Source: Nostocales cyanobacterium HT-58-2
GTDB taxonomy: Bacteria > Cyanobacteriota > Cyanobacteriia > Cyanobacteriales > Nostocaceae
Direction of reading: 5' to 3'
DNA length: 64,000 bases
Assembly (NCBI GenBank): GCA_002163975.1
Contig: CP019636.1
Span: forward strand, 1,427,001-1,491,000
A program made the position numbers and the translations under genes. Of this stretch, positions 46,702 to 56,436 are shown in pieces; within the stretch, counting starts at the first letter, position 1, and every line of letters begins with the position of its first letter. Under the pieces are notes generated by a model. It worked only from the letters and a program-made list of their open reading frames with translations, made no database searches and had not been told where the DNA came from.

Positions 46702-47628
46702 ATGCCATATCTAACTTCAGCTAGTAAAATCCACTCTCTTGTTGCTGAATATACTGAAGCTAGTCGTACTTTGTGGATTGATACAGAAGTCGCAGAATAC
46801 AAAAGTCGCAACCCCAGACTATCGCTTATTCAAGTATTGGATGATCCACATGATTTGAGTGGCGATCGCATCTTTGTTCTGGATGTCCTAGATCAGCCGG
46901 ATGTTGTGGCTGAATTTGTTGACAAAATTATGGTGAATTCCAATATTGAAAAAGTCTTTCATAATGCTAGCTTTGATGTGAAATTTTTGGGTAACAAGAA
47001 AGCAAAAAATATCACTTGTACCTTGGAAATGGCAAAAAAAGTTCCCTACTATGCCTTACCAGTCCCTAACTATCAACTCAAAACTCTTGCTACGGAACTT
47101 TGTCATTTTAAAAATATAGATAAACAAGAACAAGGTAGTGATTGGGGAAAGCGACCCCTAAATGAAGAACAAATAGAGTATGCTTACCTAGACTGCATTT
47201 ATCTTGCTCAAGTTCATCTACGTTTGATAGAATTAAATAAAGAAATTAACCCAGACCCTACAACGGAAAACTTAACATCACTCAATACAAGATATTCACA
47301 GCTTGAGCAACAGTGGAAACTGTTAGATTCAGAATTCGCACATCTCCAAGAGCGGATAAAAAAAGCTATGCTAGCTCAGAATCTATCAGAAAGCTCGTAT
47401 TTCAAGCTGACTTCTTACGATAGAAAAACGGTAAAAGTACCGTTTATAGAACTCGCCAGACTAGCGCAAAATCAAGACATTGATTTAGATTTTTCCATCA
47501 CGCTGACTCAGAAACTGCAAAAAGATTTAGGGGAAAATTTAGAGCAACTGTCTGTAGAGATTGAGAAAACCACTGCTTGGCGGTTGACTCCCAAAAATCA
47601 GGAAAATGACGAAAACAGTGATGTGTGA
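46702..47628 (+). CDS. Ribonuclease D-like 3'-5' exonuclease
   Basis: The 308-residue protein has an N-terminal DnaQ/DEDD exonuclease domain (about 1-190). It has LWIDTEVAEYK (ExoI, Asp and Glu), FHNASFDVKFLG (ExoII, Asp), LKTLATELCH, and QGSDWGKRPLNEEQIEYAYLD (ExoIII, Tyr and Asp). A C-terminal helical region (about 195-308, LEQQWKLLDSEFAHLQERIKK) replaces the usual HRDC domain. RNase D trims RNA 3' ends such as tRNA precursors, so it is probably cytoplasmic. Fitness role and target are not predictable. It is alone in its transcription unit. Confidence 0.9.
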   Translation: MPYLTSASKIHSLVAEYTEASRTLWIDTEVAEYKSRNPRLSLIQVLDDPHDLSGDRIFVLDVLDQPDVVAEFVDKIMVNSNIEKVFHNASFDVKFLGNKKAKNITCTLEMAKKVPYYALPVPNYQLKTLATELCHFKNIDKQEQGSDWGKRPLNEEQIEYAYLDCIYLAQVHLRLIELNKEINPDPTTENLTSLNTRYSQLEQQWKLLDSEFAHLQERIKKAMLAQNLSESSYFKLTSYDRKTVKVPFIELARLAQNQDIDLDFSITLTQKLQKDLGENLEQLSVEIEKTTAWRLTPKNQENDENSDV

Positions 47629-47660
47629 TAAATGCTGCTTCTAAGGATGAATAGTAAAGA

Positions 47661-48464
47661 ATGAATGCTGTCTGCATAGCTGCACTTACCGCATTGGTCG
47701 CCCTTGCAACCGTTTCTTGTAGTAACGATGACGATGTCTTAGTCACAGAAATCGGAGTTCGTCCTGCTGGACGTCCAGCAGCAAGACCATCTCAAGCTAG
47801 AGACTTTTATATTCAGGGTCAGTATAAGCAAATAAAAGGAGACTCTCAAGGCGCGATCGCTTCTTATTCTAGAGCCATTAACCTCAATCCCAACTACGGA
47901 AGTGCTTATAACAGTCGGGGACTTGCTCGCTTTGATATGGGCGATCAGCAGGGCGCGATAGAAGATTATAACGAAGCGCTAACTATTAATTCTAATGATG
48001 CTCAAGCTTACAATAACCGAGGAAATGCTCGCGCTGCAAGGGGAGACAGAAACGGGGCGATAGAGGATTACAGCCAAGCCATTCGTCTCAGTCCCAAATA
48101 TGCCGAGGCGTACAATAATCGGGGAAATGCTCTTTCGGCACAAGGAGACAGAAACGGGGCGATAGAAGATTACAGCCAAGCCATTCGTCTGGCTTCTAAC
48201 TTTGCTGTTGCCTACAATAACCGGGGAAACGCCCGCGCTGCCCAAGGAGATAGAGAGGGGGCGATCGCAGATTATAATGAAGCCATTCGTCTTGCTCCTA
48301 ACTTTGCTGCAGCTTACAATAACCGAGGAAATGCGTATGCTGCGTTAGGAGATAAACAGAAAGCGACACAAGACTTGCAGCGAGCAGCACAAATCTTTGA
48401 GAAACAAAGTAATAAACAGTTGTATCAACAAGTGATGAACAATTTGCAAGAGTTAGGACAGTAG
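47661..48464 (+). CDS. TPR-repeat lipoprotein
   Basis: The 267-residue protein starts with a lipoprotein signal (ALTALVALATVSC|S, lipobox VSC). An Arg/Pro-rich linker and six tetratricopeptide repeats follow, with units like YNNRGNARAAQGDREGAIAD and YNEAIRLAPNFAA. Neighbouring repeats are almost identical in DNA (48042-48088 and 48144-48190 differ by about one base), pointing to recent repeat expansion. It probably sits in a membrane and scaffolds other proteins. The partner is unknown. Confidence 0.85.
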   Translation: MNAVCIAALTALVALATVSCSNDDDVLVTEIGVRPAGRPAARPSQARDFYIQGQYKQIKGDSQGAIASYSRAINLNPNYGSAYNSRGLARFDMGDQQGAIEDYNEALTINSNDAQAYNNRGNARAARGDRNGAIEDYSQAIRLSPKYAEAYNNRGNALSAQGDRNGAIEDYSQAIRLASNFAVAYNNRGNARAAQGDREGAIADYNEAIRLAPNFAAAYNNRGNAYAALGDKQKATQDLQRAAQIFEKQSNKQLYQQVMNNLQELGQ

Positions 48465-48532
48465 CAATCTGTCATAAATTATCCGTAGTTCGTAATTGAG
48501 AGTCATGATTACGAACTAGGAATGACAAATGA

Positions 48533-50101
48533 CTAACTACCGATATGAATGCGGTTTTCAACTTCTGCAAATTTTTCCTGTGCTTGCCGTTCGCTCCCTA
48601 ATAGCGAAACCACAATACCCACCAAAAATGCCAGGGGAATACTAATTAACCCTGGATTTTTTAACGGAAAGGGAGCGGAGGCATACTTGAGGATAGTCAC
48701 CTGAATTGTGGGTGAAAGATAAATGAGCACCAAAGCGGAAGTCGTACCCACAAGCATACTTGCTACTGCACCTTTGGTTGTGAAGCGTCGCCAGAGCATC
48801 GATAGGAGCAACGCAGGAAAGTTGGCACTGGCGGCGATCGCAAATGCTAAACCCACCATGTAAGCAACGTTTTGCCCCTTAAATAGGATACCCAGTAGTA
48901 TCGCCAATGCCCCCAGCAGCATGGTTGCAAAGCGTGCCACCTTGAGTTGTTCTGTTTCGTCAGCATGACCGTCTCGCACCACATTCACCCACAAATCGTG
49001 AGACAAAGCTGCTGCACCTGAAAGAGTCAACCCTGCCACAACGGCTAAAATCGTGGCGAAGGAAACAGCGGCGATAAAACCTAAGAAAGCATCACCACCT
49101 AGGAATTCTGCTAACATTGGTGCAGCCATGTTGCCACCAGTGCCAATCTGCTTGATAGCATCTTGACCTACTAGCACCATTGATCCAAAGCCAAGAATGA
49201 AAGTTAGTAGGTAAAAAACGCCAATAAAAGCTGTGGCGTATGCTACTGAATTCCGAGCTGACTTAGCATCGGGTACTGTGTAGAACCGCATCAGGATGTG
49301 GGGTAGTCCAGCAGTACCGAACATCAGCGACATACCCAAGGAGATAGCATCAAAGGGGTCAGAAACTTGTTTGCCAGGAGCTAAAACACCTGCACCATAT
49401 TTAGCAGCTGCACTGCTAAAAAGTGTTATGGGGTTGAAGCCAAATTGTGCAAGTACTAAAATTGCTAGCAAGACAGTTCCACCTAGTAACAGAATTGCCT
49501 TAATAATTTGTACCCAAGTCGTGGCTATCATCCCACCGAAAATGACATAAGCCATCATCACGCAACCAACGATGACAACGGCTAATTCATACTCAAATCC
49601 AAACAACAACTTGATGAGTTCACCAGCACCTACCATCTGGGCAATTAAGTAGAAGCTGATAACTGCCAATGAACCAATAGCAGCTGCTATTCGTACTGGT
49701 GCTTGTCGCAAACGATAAGCCACAACATCAGCAAAAGTGTACTTGCCCAAATTACGCAGAGGTTCTGCAATTAAGAACATGACAATGGGCCAGCCTACTA
49801 AGAAGCCGATAGAATAAATCAGACCATCAAAGCCATTGAGTGCCACTAGCCCAGCAATACCTAAAAAGCTAGCAGCGCTCATGAAGTCTCCAGCTAAAGC
49901 TAGCCCATTTTGAAAACCACTGACATTACCGCCAGCAGTGTAGAAATGGGATGTGCTTTTGGTGCGCTTTGACGCCCAATAGGTAATGCCTAGGGAACTT
50001 GCAACGAATACAAAAAAGAAACATATCGCCAGTGGATTGAAGTGACCGAGATGGGTAATATCCACTTCAGCCAAGGGCTGATAACACCATAAACTATTCA
50101 T
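48533..50101 (-). CDS. actP: ActP-type cation/acetate symporter
   Basis: The 522-residue protein has about 13 membrane helices of the sodium:solute symporter fold. Visible parts are [41 protein letters not shown] (Na+ site region near residue 65), [47 protein letters not shown] and the [19 protein letters not shown] stretch. The match is to the acetate/glycolate permease ActP subgroup. The DUF485 gene 92 bp upstream is the usual partner (as YjcH with ActP in E. coli). It imports acetate or a similar small monocarboxylate with Na+ or H+; the substrate is inferred from family. Confidence 0.9.
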   Translation of the reverse strand: MNSLWCYQPLAEVDITHLGHFNPLAICFFFVFVASSLGITYWASKRTKSTSHFYTAGGNVSGFQNGLALAGDFMSAASFLGIAGLVALNGFDGLIYSIGFLVGWPIVMFLIAEPLRNLGKYTFADVVAYRLRQAPVRIAAAIGSLAVISFYLIAQMVGAGELIKLLFGFEYELAVVIVGCVMMAYVIFGGMIATTWVQIIKAILLLGGTVLLAILVLAQFGFNPITLFSSAAAKYGAGVLAPGKQVSDPFDAISLGMSLMFGTAGLPHILMRFYTVPDAKSARNSVAYATAFIGVFYLLTFILGFGSMVLVGQDAIKQIGTGGNMAAPMLAEFLGGDAFLGFIAAVSFATILAVVAGLTLSGAAALSHDLWVNVVRDGHADETEQLKVARFATMLLGALAILLGILFKGQNVAYMVGLAFAIAASANFPALLLSMLWRRFTTKGAVASMLVGTTSALVLIYLSPTIQVTILKYASAPFPLKNPGLISIPLAFLVGIVVSLLGSERQAQEKFAEVENRIHIGS

Positions 50102-50192
50102 ATTGATTTTGGGTTTTTAAGTTGGGATTGTAGATTGGGATTGGTTGACAATTAACAGTCAGCACTCAACAGTTGGCAGTTCCCAGTCCCTT

Positions 50193-50468
50193 TTATTGGC
50201 GTGTAAATCTTGCAACCTTATCATCGTAATTGTTGTTTGCCCAGCGTACGTAGATAAAAATTAATATCCATGCCGAGACAATCACCAGTGCTCCCAGTAA
50301 AATCCCAAGGCTCAGTCCTGGAATGACTTGTGAACCCAATAGGGGCTTATTAAAAGCAATTAGCAGAATGAAGCCAAAGTAGATAAACATCATGGCTCCA
50401 CTTAGGATCAGGGATACCTGCCAGCGTTTAGCAGTAAGAGCCTGGATAGCCTTTGTGCGATCGTCCAT
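50193..50468 (-). CDS. DUF485 small membrane protein (YjcH-like)
   Basis: The 91-residue protein has two membrane helices (VSLILSGAMMFIYFGFILLI and LGILLGALVIVSAWILIFIY) and the DUF485 pattern with an N-terminal KAIQALTAKRW and a C-terminal VRWANNNYDDKVARF. DUF485 genes are regularly paired with actP and are often predicted as an accessory subunit. Here it sits 92 bp upstream of actP in the same direction, so the two form one unit. Confidence 0.88.
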   Translation of the reverse strand: MDDRTKAIQALTAKRWQVSLILSGAMMFIYFGFILLIAFNKPLLGSQVIPGLSLGILLGALVIVSAWILIFIYVRWANNNYDDKVARFTRQ

Positions 50469-51098
50469 GTCTTGTTTTCATTGAAAAGAATAGGTCACAT
50501 TCTCTCACTGAATTTCTAAACCTTGAAGGATTTTTAAAATTTCTTAGTAACTTAATAAATATTTTTTTACCTTATAAAAATAGTATTAAGTTCTATCTCA
50601 AATATTGAATTTTGACATTGAATTTTAAAATTCAAAATATGTCCTACAAACACGCTTCTTCTTGCGTAAAACTCCTCCAGAGAAAGCACAAAAAATCATT
50701 TTAAATTTATAAATTCTTATGAATTTGAATTTTTCATTCTCTCGTCAGCGTTGTGCGCACACTTTGCAAACGCTCAGCGTAACCGTTCTTGTATGCCATT
50801 AGTCAGCTTAGCATTCAGCTTGCTCTTTAGGTATAGAGCTTCGAGGGTATAGGAATCCGGTTTGATTTGTGAAATGACTCGTCGAGACAGGGAACAGAAA
50901 GTGTACTGAGTTTTTTTCAAAAAAAATCAAATATGAGTCCTATATAAAAATTGTTAATTTTTATTTTGGAATTTTCAAAGCAGAAAGTGAGCAGTTGTTA
51001 TTCTAACTTTTTCTCTATCAATGTTTACTTTCGTGCGTAAAAATAAAGCTCATGATGCATCCTCTGAAGATTCTTTTTATCTATCTGCTCTTGATAAT
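50469..51098. other. Intergenic region without a gene
   Basis: About 630 bp, strongly A/T-rich in its left part. I see no gene, RNA or clear repeat. It holds the promoter of the DUF485-actP unit and the end of the SulP gene. Confidence 0.4.
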
Positions 51099-52580
51099 TT
51101 AGTGATTAGCTAAGTTGTCCAACCCTTCTAACTTGTTATGAATAGCCAGTTTATCTATCAATGTTGAACTCGCTTCGTTTAGTCCCGCTAAGTCTACCTC
51201 TATACCATTGCGGCGAAACTTGATAACCACTTTATCAATCACTGCCACAGCCGCTTGGTCCCAAATGTGGGCATGAGTTAAATCAATTTTGACCCGTTCC
51301 AAGTCTTCCTTAAAATCGAACGCTGCAAAAAAGTCGTCTACTGATAAAAAGAATAATTGTCCAGCAACAGTATAGATGCGGTAAGTTTGATCATGACCCA
51401 AAACTGAGTCTACAAAGACGACTTTGGCAATATTACGTGAAAACAAGACTGTAGTCAGAACAACACCAACCACAACTCCAAGTGCTAAGTTATGGGTTAC
51501 TAAGGTGACAACAACTGTTGTTAGCATAACAGCAACTTCATTTCTCGGCACTAAGTGTAAAGTCTTCACGGAGGCCCAACTAAAGGTACTGATGCAAACC
51601 ATAATCATCACCGACACCAGTGATGCCATTGGGATTTGCTTCACCCAGTCACCCAGCACAAGAATAAAAAACAGCAGGAAAACACCTGCACACAACGTTG
51701 AAAGACGAGTACGTCCACCAGCGCTGATATTAATCACTGACTGACCAATCATGGCGCAACCCGCCATTCCTCCAAAAAACCCTGTAACGATATTGGCAAT
51801 TCCCTGACCTTTAGCTTCTCTATTTTTGTCACTAGGAGTATCTGTGAGTTCGTCAACAACTGATGCTGTCAACAATGATTCCAGCAAACCCACAATCGCT
51901 AAGGTGATTGCATAGGGCAATATGATTTGGAGGGTTTCAAGGTTCAGTGGGATCTGAGGAATTCTTAAAACTGGTAGAGTCTTGGGCAATTCTCCCATAT
52001 CACCTACGGTAGGAACGTCGATACCAGCAACAATGGAAATTGCTGTGAGAACAACAATGGCAACCAATGGTGATGGTACAGCTTTTGTAAATCGGGGCAA
52101 TACATATATAATGGCAAGACCTGCGGCTACTATTGGATAGACTTGCCAAGGAACACCCACAAGCTGAGGTAACTGCGCCATGAAGATTAAGATTGCCAAG
52201 GCGTTGAGGAAGCCCATCATGACAGCTCGTGGAACGTATTTTATCTGGCGACCTAACTTCAGCCAACCAATAATGAACTGGATCACACCAGTCAAAATTG
52301 TTGTTGCAAAGAGATATTCAAGCCCGTGTTGTTTAACCACAGTCGTCAACAGCAGCGCCATTGCCCCAGTAGCCGCTGAAATTAAACCAGGTCGTCCACC
52401 CGCAAAGGCTGTCACCACAGCCATAGAAAAGGAGGCGTACAACCCAATTGTCGGATCAACACCTGCGATGATGGAAAAGGCGATCGCCTCTGGAATGAGT
52501 GCTAATGCGACTAGAGTCCCTGACAAGATGTCTGCTTTAATATTGGAGAACCATTCTTGTTGTAAAACTTTTGTGTTCAA
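51099..52580 (-). CDS. SulP-family anion transporter with STAS domain
   Basis: The membrane part (about 1-390) has the SulP signature: [30 protein letters not shown] near the N-terminus and [30 protein letters not shown]-terminal STAS domain (about 395-490, [32 protein letters not shown]) follows. SulP proteins carry sulfate, bicarbonate or other anions. In cyanobacteria BicA imports bicarbonate with Na+, but this protein's N-terminus differs from BicA as I recall it, so the substrate is open. I chose the TTG at 52580 because a strong GAGGAGGA site precedes it by five bases; a GTG at 52718 opens a longer frame without one. Confidence 0.85.
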   Translation of the reverse strand: MNTKVLQQEWFSNIKADILSGTLVALALIPEAIAFSIIAGVDPTIGLYASFSMAVVTAFAGGRPGLISAATGAMALLLTTVVKQHGLEYLFATTILTGVIQFIIGWLKLGRQIKYVPRAVMMGFLNALAILIFMAQLPQLVGVPWQVYPIVAAGLAIIYVLPRFTKAVPSPLVAIVVLTAISIVAGIDVPTVGDMGELPKTLPVLRIPQIPLNLETLQIILPYAITLAIVGLLESLLTASVVDELTDTPSDKNREAKGQGIANIVTGFFGGMAGCAMIGQSVINISAGGRTRLSTLCAGVFLLFFILVLGDWVKQIPMASLVSVMIMVCISTFSWASVKTLHLVPRNEVAVMLTTVVVTLVTHNLALGVVVGVVLTTVLFSRNIAKVVFVDSVLGHDQTYRIYTVAGQLFFLSVDDFFAAFDFKEDLERVKIDLTHAHIWDQAAVAVIDKVVIKFRRNGIEVDLAGLNEASSTLIDKLAIHNKLEGLDNLANH

Positions 52581-52584
52581 ATTA

Positions 52585-52592
52585 TCCTCCTC
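52585..52592 (-). promoter_or_regulatory. Strong ribosome binding site deciding the SulP start
   Basis: On the minus strand GAGGAGGA precedes TTG-AAC-ACA by about five bases. It supports a TTG start at 52580 and a 494-residue protein over the GTG at 52718. Confidence 0.65.
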
Positions 52593-52718
52593 TTCACTGT
52601 TTAAATTAGGACGCAGGAAACTACATAGAGAAAATCCATCTGTGCTACCTAGATGTTTCTGTAAGTGTGCATAAGATAAGCTTCGTCTGGCTTGAATACG
52701 AATGACCGACTTTAGCAC

Positions 52719-53254
52719 TGCAATCTCACCAACCAGATGGAAAAATTCTTATTTTTCATCCACAATTTAAGCTTCAAATACCCTAAATTTATTCTCAATC
52801 GATATCATGAAAAGCTTTATCTTCTCTCAACTTAACTTCTGATGAGCTATGAGGTTTTGCGCCATGTTTGCTCTTTACCACTGGTCATTTATCCTTTGGG
52901 ACTACAAAGGATAAATAACGACCATAACAAGCATTCTCATGACTCAAATGATATTACTATAATTGAGCGACTAGCCTCAATGACTTGAGTTCATGGTGGA
53001 CAGTTTCTCTGTCCTCTGCCGACCAAAATCTTTTCCAGACTTAGCATTTCACTCAATTTCAATAATTACTATAAAGTTAACAGAATTCGTTCAATGACGA
53101 ATGCATTAATTACGGTTTACATTATCACACTAATCTTCACAGTGGCAACAGAAATATAAATATTAAAGCAATTAAACTATAAATTTTCCGGATTTTATGC
53201 TAACTTTATAGAAAGAATAATAAATTAAGTCATAAAATCACATTTCTAAATAGC
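52719..53254. other. Divergent region between SulP and TrkA-like genes
   Basis: About 540 bp without a gene, A/T-rich at its right. It probably contains both promoters. Confidence 0.35.
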
Positions 53255-53290
53255 GTGTATGTGTCTGCATCTTAAGGCAGCCACATACAC
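53255..53290. promoter_or_regulatory. Strong hairpin upstream of the TrkA-like gene
   Basis: GTGTATGTGTCTGC and GCAGCCACATACAC pair over 14 bp with one mismatch around an 8-nt loop. No T run follows, so it is not an ordinary terminator. It is about 140 bp upstream of the TrkA-like start and could be a leader structure. Confidence 0.45.
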
Positions 53291-53430
53291 ACAAGCGAGA
53301 ACAAAATAATCTAAATCCCACCCCGTCAACAAAGTGCCACGAGAGATCGCACTTACATCAAGTGACCCTTGCTGTTTCACCTTCTTCACTAACTTGTAAA
53401 GTAGAAGTTGAAGAGTATCAAAAAGCATTC

Positions 53431-54108
53431 ATGTACGTGCTCATTGGTGGATCTGGTTTGGTAGGGTTGAGTTTAGCACAGAAATTGGTAGAACTAGGAC
53501 ATACTGTCGCTGTGATTGACATTGACCCCAATGCTTGCCGTTATGCCCGCGAACAAGTGGGGGTCATGGCTTTTGAAGGCAGTGCAGTGAGTACAGAAGT
53601 GTTGTTGGAAGCTGGGATTCGTAAAGCCGACGCTCTGGCAGCTGTTCTGCGAAATGACGCTTTGAACTTAGCGATGGTCACTCTCGCTAAGCACTACGGT
53701 GTTCCTCATATTCTGTCCCGGATGCGCCACTCCGATTTTGCTGAACCGTTTCGATTGGCTGGAGCTAATCATATCATTGGTACTGTCGAGCTAGCGGTTT
53801 CAACAATGGTGAACGCCATTGAGTATCCTCAAGTAGAATCAATGATGCATTTTGAGCAGGGACAGATTGAGGTGCTGAAACTTTCCATCCCAAACAATTG
53901 CTATGTTGTCGGTCGTAGCGTTGCCGAAATTGCTCAAGATTCCCGGTTTCCCACTGGCTCTTTAATTATTGGCTATCAACCCCATCCCCACGAAGATTTG
54001 ATGATTCCTAACGGCAGTACAGTACTAGAACCCTATTCAACTGTGCTGATTGTAACTAAACCAGGATCATTACATCAAGTTATTGATTTTATTGAAGGTT
54101 GTAAATGA
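53431..54108 (+). CDS. TrkA-type (RCK) NAD-binding regulator of K+ transport
   Basis: From the ATG at 53431 the product is about 225 residues. The TrkA-N Rossmann domain begins MYVLIGGSGLVGLSLAQKL and contains VIDIDPNACRYA (adenine-ribose Asp). The TrkA-C domain follows (about 135-222, LKLSIPNNCYVVGRSVAEIA and STVLIVTKPG). It should bind NAD(H) and gate a K+ transporter or channel from the cytoplasmic side. The frame is open 23 codons further, but the ATG at 53431 starts right at the fold. A DUF3124 lipoprotein gene follows 9 bp later and a CPA1 antiporter converges, an ion-homeostasis cluster. Confidence 0.88.
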   Translation: MYVLIGGSGLVGLSLAQKLVELGHTVAVIDIDPNACRYAREQVGVMAFEGSAVSTEVLLEAGIRKADALAAVLRNDALNLAMVTLAKHYGVPHILSRMRHSDFAEPFRLAGANHIIGTVELAVSTMVNAIEYPQVESMMHFEQGQIEVLKLSIPNNCYVVGRSVAEIAQDSRFPTGSLIIGYQPHPHEDLMIPNGSTVLEPYSTVLIVTKPGSLHQVIDFIEGCK

Positions 54109-54117
54109 TTCATTCTA

Positions 54118-54693
54118 ATGAAGCTATATTCACTTTTTTATTCAGCGATCGCTGTTACTTTACTGACATCCTGTACATCACCACAGATGCCACCGCAGTC
54201 ACAAGCAGATACTACTCAGCAGGCAAATAAATCTCAAACGGAGGTAACTATAGACGAAAATTTCAAGACAGTGATGGGTCAAAGTATCTATGTCCCTATC
54301 TACTCCCATATTTATCATGGAGATGGGAAAAAGATTTTCAATTTAGCGGCGACTCTCAGTATTCGTAATACAGATTTGACCAACTCTATCATCATAACTT
54401 CTGTGCGCTACTATGACTCAAATGGTCAATTAGTCAAACAGTATTTAGAGCGTCCGATTCAACTTGCTGCCTTGGCTTCTACAGATTTTGTTGTCGATAG
54501 AACTAACACTAGTGGAGGTGTAGGGGCTAACTTTATTGTGGAGTGGGTAGCTCAAACAAAAGTTTCTGAGCCTATAGTTGAAGCAGTTATGATTGGTACT
54601 GATTTCCAACAAGGAATTTCCTGGATTAGCCCTGGCAAAGTTATTAAAAGTCAAAATAATGACAAACGCTCATCTTCTGTACAGGGTTCTTGA
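54118..54693 (+). CDS. DUF3124 lipoprotein
   Basis: The 191-residue protein starts with a lipoprotein signal peptide (LFYSAIAVTLLTSC|T). The DUF3124 core follows: GQSIYVPIYSHIYHGDGK and FNLAATLSIRNTDLTNSI, then VRYYDSNGQLVKQYL and the end FVVDRTNTSGGVGANFIVEW. The family is beta-rich, periplasmic and of unknown function. It starts 9 bp after the TrkA-like gene, so the two are co-transcribed. Confidence 0.85.
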   Translation: MKLYSLFYSAIAVTLLTSCTSPQMPPQSQADTTQQANKSQTEVTIDENFKTVMGQSIYVPIYSHIYHGDGKKIFNLAATLSIRNTDLTNSIIITSVRYYDSNGQLVKQYLERPIQLAALASTDFVVDRTNTSGGVGANFIVEWVAQTKVSEPIVEAVMIGTDFQQGISWISPGKVIKSQNNDKRSSSVQGS

Positions 54694-54700
54694 TGAGCGA

Positions 54701-56254
54701 CTAATCATCATCTAGTTTCAGTAATTGCTCGTCAATCTTTTGTATCCGCCCTCGGACAATTTCTTCTGAGAGAATTCGCTTACGCATTGCCTCGTTGAGC
54801 GCTACTTTCTCTGCAAGCAATAAACGGCGACGAATAGCATCAAGTTTTATGGAATGACCTGTATTTTCGTCAAACTTATCGGGGCGGCGATTGTAGAATT
54901 CCCGCAGAGTCCTTTCTGCCCCTGCCACTCGCACCTGATACGCAGAACGCATCTCCTCATAGACAGATTTTGGTAACACCCCTGACTTCAACAGGCTGTC
55001 TAATTCATCTTGTGCTGCTTTACCCGTCATCAGCTGCGCTTGCAATTCTTCAACCTGCTGCTGAACCTCTGAAAATTTAGACAATTTTAAACGTTTTACC
55101 AGCCATGGCAAGCTTAACCCCTGACCCACTAACGATACCAGAACACTGCCGAAAACTAAAGCAATAAGACCTTCTCGCCCTGGCAATGTGGTGGGTAAAC
55201 TTAACGCCAAAGCCATTGAGAGTGAACCTTTGATGTTGCCTAAAAAGAGTAAATGTTGCCAGCGCAGTGGAATTGGGCGGTCAAACCAACGCACCATAGC
55301 GAGTAGCGGATAGACCGTAAGAACTCGCCCGGCTTGATAAGCCAAAACCGCAAGTAGAACTGCAGGTAAAGCTTTCCAGAGCGTTACCAGGTCTATTTGT
55401 ACACCAATCAGCAGAAAAATAAAGGTGTTGACAGTAAAACTGGCATATTCCCAGAAACTCAACAAGGTGATGCGACTAGAAGCAGAAGTATTACGAGAAA
55501 GCCCAAAATTCCCGAAAATTAACCCAGCAACAACGACAGCCACAGCACCTGATACACCTAGAAATTGCCCAACCTGAAACGTTCCTAATGCAACTGCGAC
55601 GGTGAGTAAAAGACTACTGAGGGGGTCATCTAAACGGGTAAATATAGGTATGCTCAAGTAGCCCAAGACTAACCCCACTCCGCAGCCTCCTACAGAGATG
55701 AAGAGCAGCTGTTGGATTCCCTCTAGTAACGTGAGTGAACCTGTCAAATAGACTTGCAAAATCAGGTTGAACGAAACCAGAGCAGCAGCATCATTGAATA
55801 GGGTTTCTCCTTCCACAATTGTGGAAAGTCGAGAGGGCACCGGTATCTCCTTAAAGACGGCTATCATTGAAACCGTATCCGTGTTTGCCAGAATGACTCC
55901 TACAAATAGAGCAGGTATCCAAGCCAGTCCCAGCACAAATTTCAATACAACGGCAATAATAGCAGTGGAAAACACAGCCCCTGGACCAGCTAGCAGGGCG
56001 ATCGGTTTAAAAGTGCTTCGTAGACGGCTAATATCTGTATTGATGCCAGCATCAAATATTAAAATCGGCAGAAAAAGATTCAGAACTAAGGCAGGATCTA
56101 AACCAATAGGACGAGATAATAATTCAGTGATCGGCAAACCTGCCAACACTAAACCTGTAACATAGGGAATCCCAAGTCGCCGCGTTAGCAGGGCAACACC
56201 CGTGGCTAAAAGCAGGAGGATAATGGAAACTGTGACTAATTCAGCAACACTCAC
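54701..56254 (-). CDS. CPA1-type Na+/H+ antiporter
   Basis: The 517-residue protein has about 12 membrane helices in its first 390 residues. The antiporter core includes FLPILIFDAGINTDISRLR near residue 62, ILANTDTVSMIAVFKEI near 121 and EGETLFNDAAALVSF near 147 (the ND motif of CPA1). The cytoplasmic tail (about 395-517, EVQQQVEELQAQLMTGKA) is charged and coiled-coil-like. It exchanges Na+ or K+ for protons in the cytoplasmic membrane. It converges with the TrkA-DUF3124 pair, 7 bp away. Confidence 0.92.
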   Translation of the reverse strand: MSVAELVTVSIILLLLATGVALLTRRLGIPYVTGLVLAGLPITELLSRPIGLDPALVLNLFLPILIFDAGINTDISRLRSTFKPIALLAGPGAVFSTAIIAVVLKFVLGLAWIPALFVGVILANTDTVSMIAVFKEIPVPSRLSTIVEGETLFNDAAALVSFNLILQVYLTGSLTLLEGIQQLLFISVGGCGVGLVLGYLSIPIFTRLDDPLSSLLLTVAVALGTFQVGQFLGVSGAVAVVVAGLIFGNFGLSRNTSASSRITLLSFWEYASFTVNTFIFLLIGVQIDLVTLWKALPAVLLAVLAYQAGRVLTVYPLLAMVRWFDRPIPLRWQHLLFLGNIKGSLSMALALSLPTTLPGREGLIALVFGSVLVSLVGQGLSLPWLVKRLKLSKFSEVQQQVEELQAQLMTGKAAQDELDSLLKSGVLPKSVYEEMRSAYQVRVAGAERTLREFYNRRPDKFDENTGHSIKLDAIRRRLLLAEKVALNEAMRKRILSEEIVRGRIQKIDEQLLKLDDD

Positions 56255-56436
56255 TTCGATTTCGGAAAGCTAAAGTTATTTTGGCTTCTCCAATAAACGT
56301 TGCCAAAAAAGTCGTACTATTGTCAAAATTTTTTTGTAACTCCCCTGTAGAGATTATTGCAATCATTAGTATGTAGTTTGTTGTAGGGAAGCTACTTTTG
56401 TCTTACTGCAACAGGACATTATATTTTCAGATGAAT

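Noticed and set aside
47661..48464. CRISPR or minisatellite array in the 48 kb direct repeats
   Set aside because: The repeats are in frame and encode TPR units of a lipoprotein.
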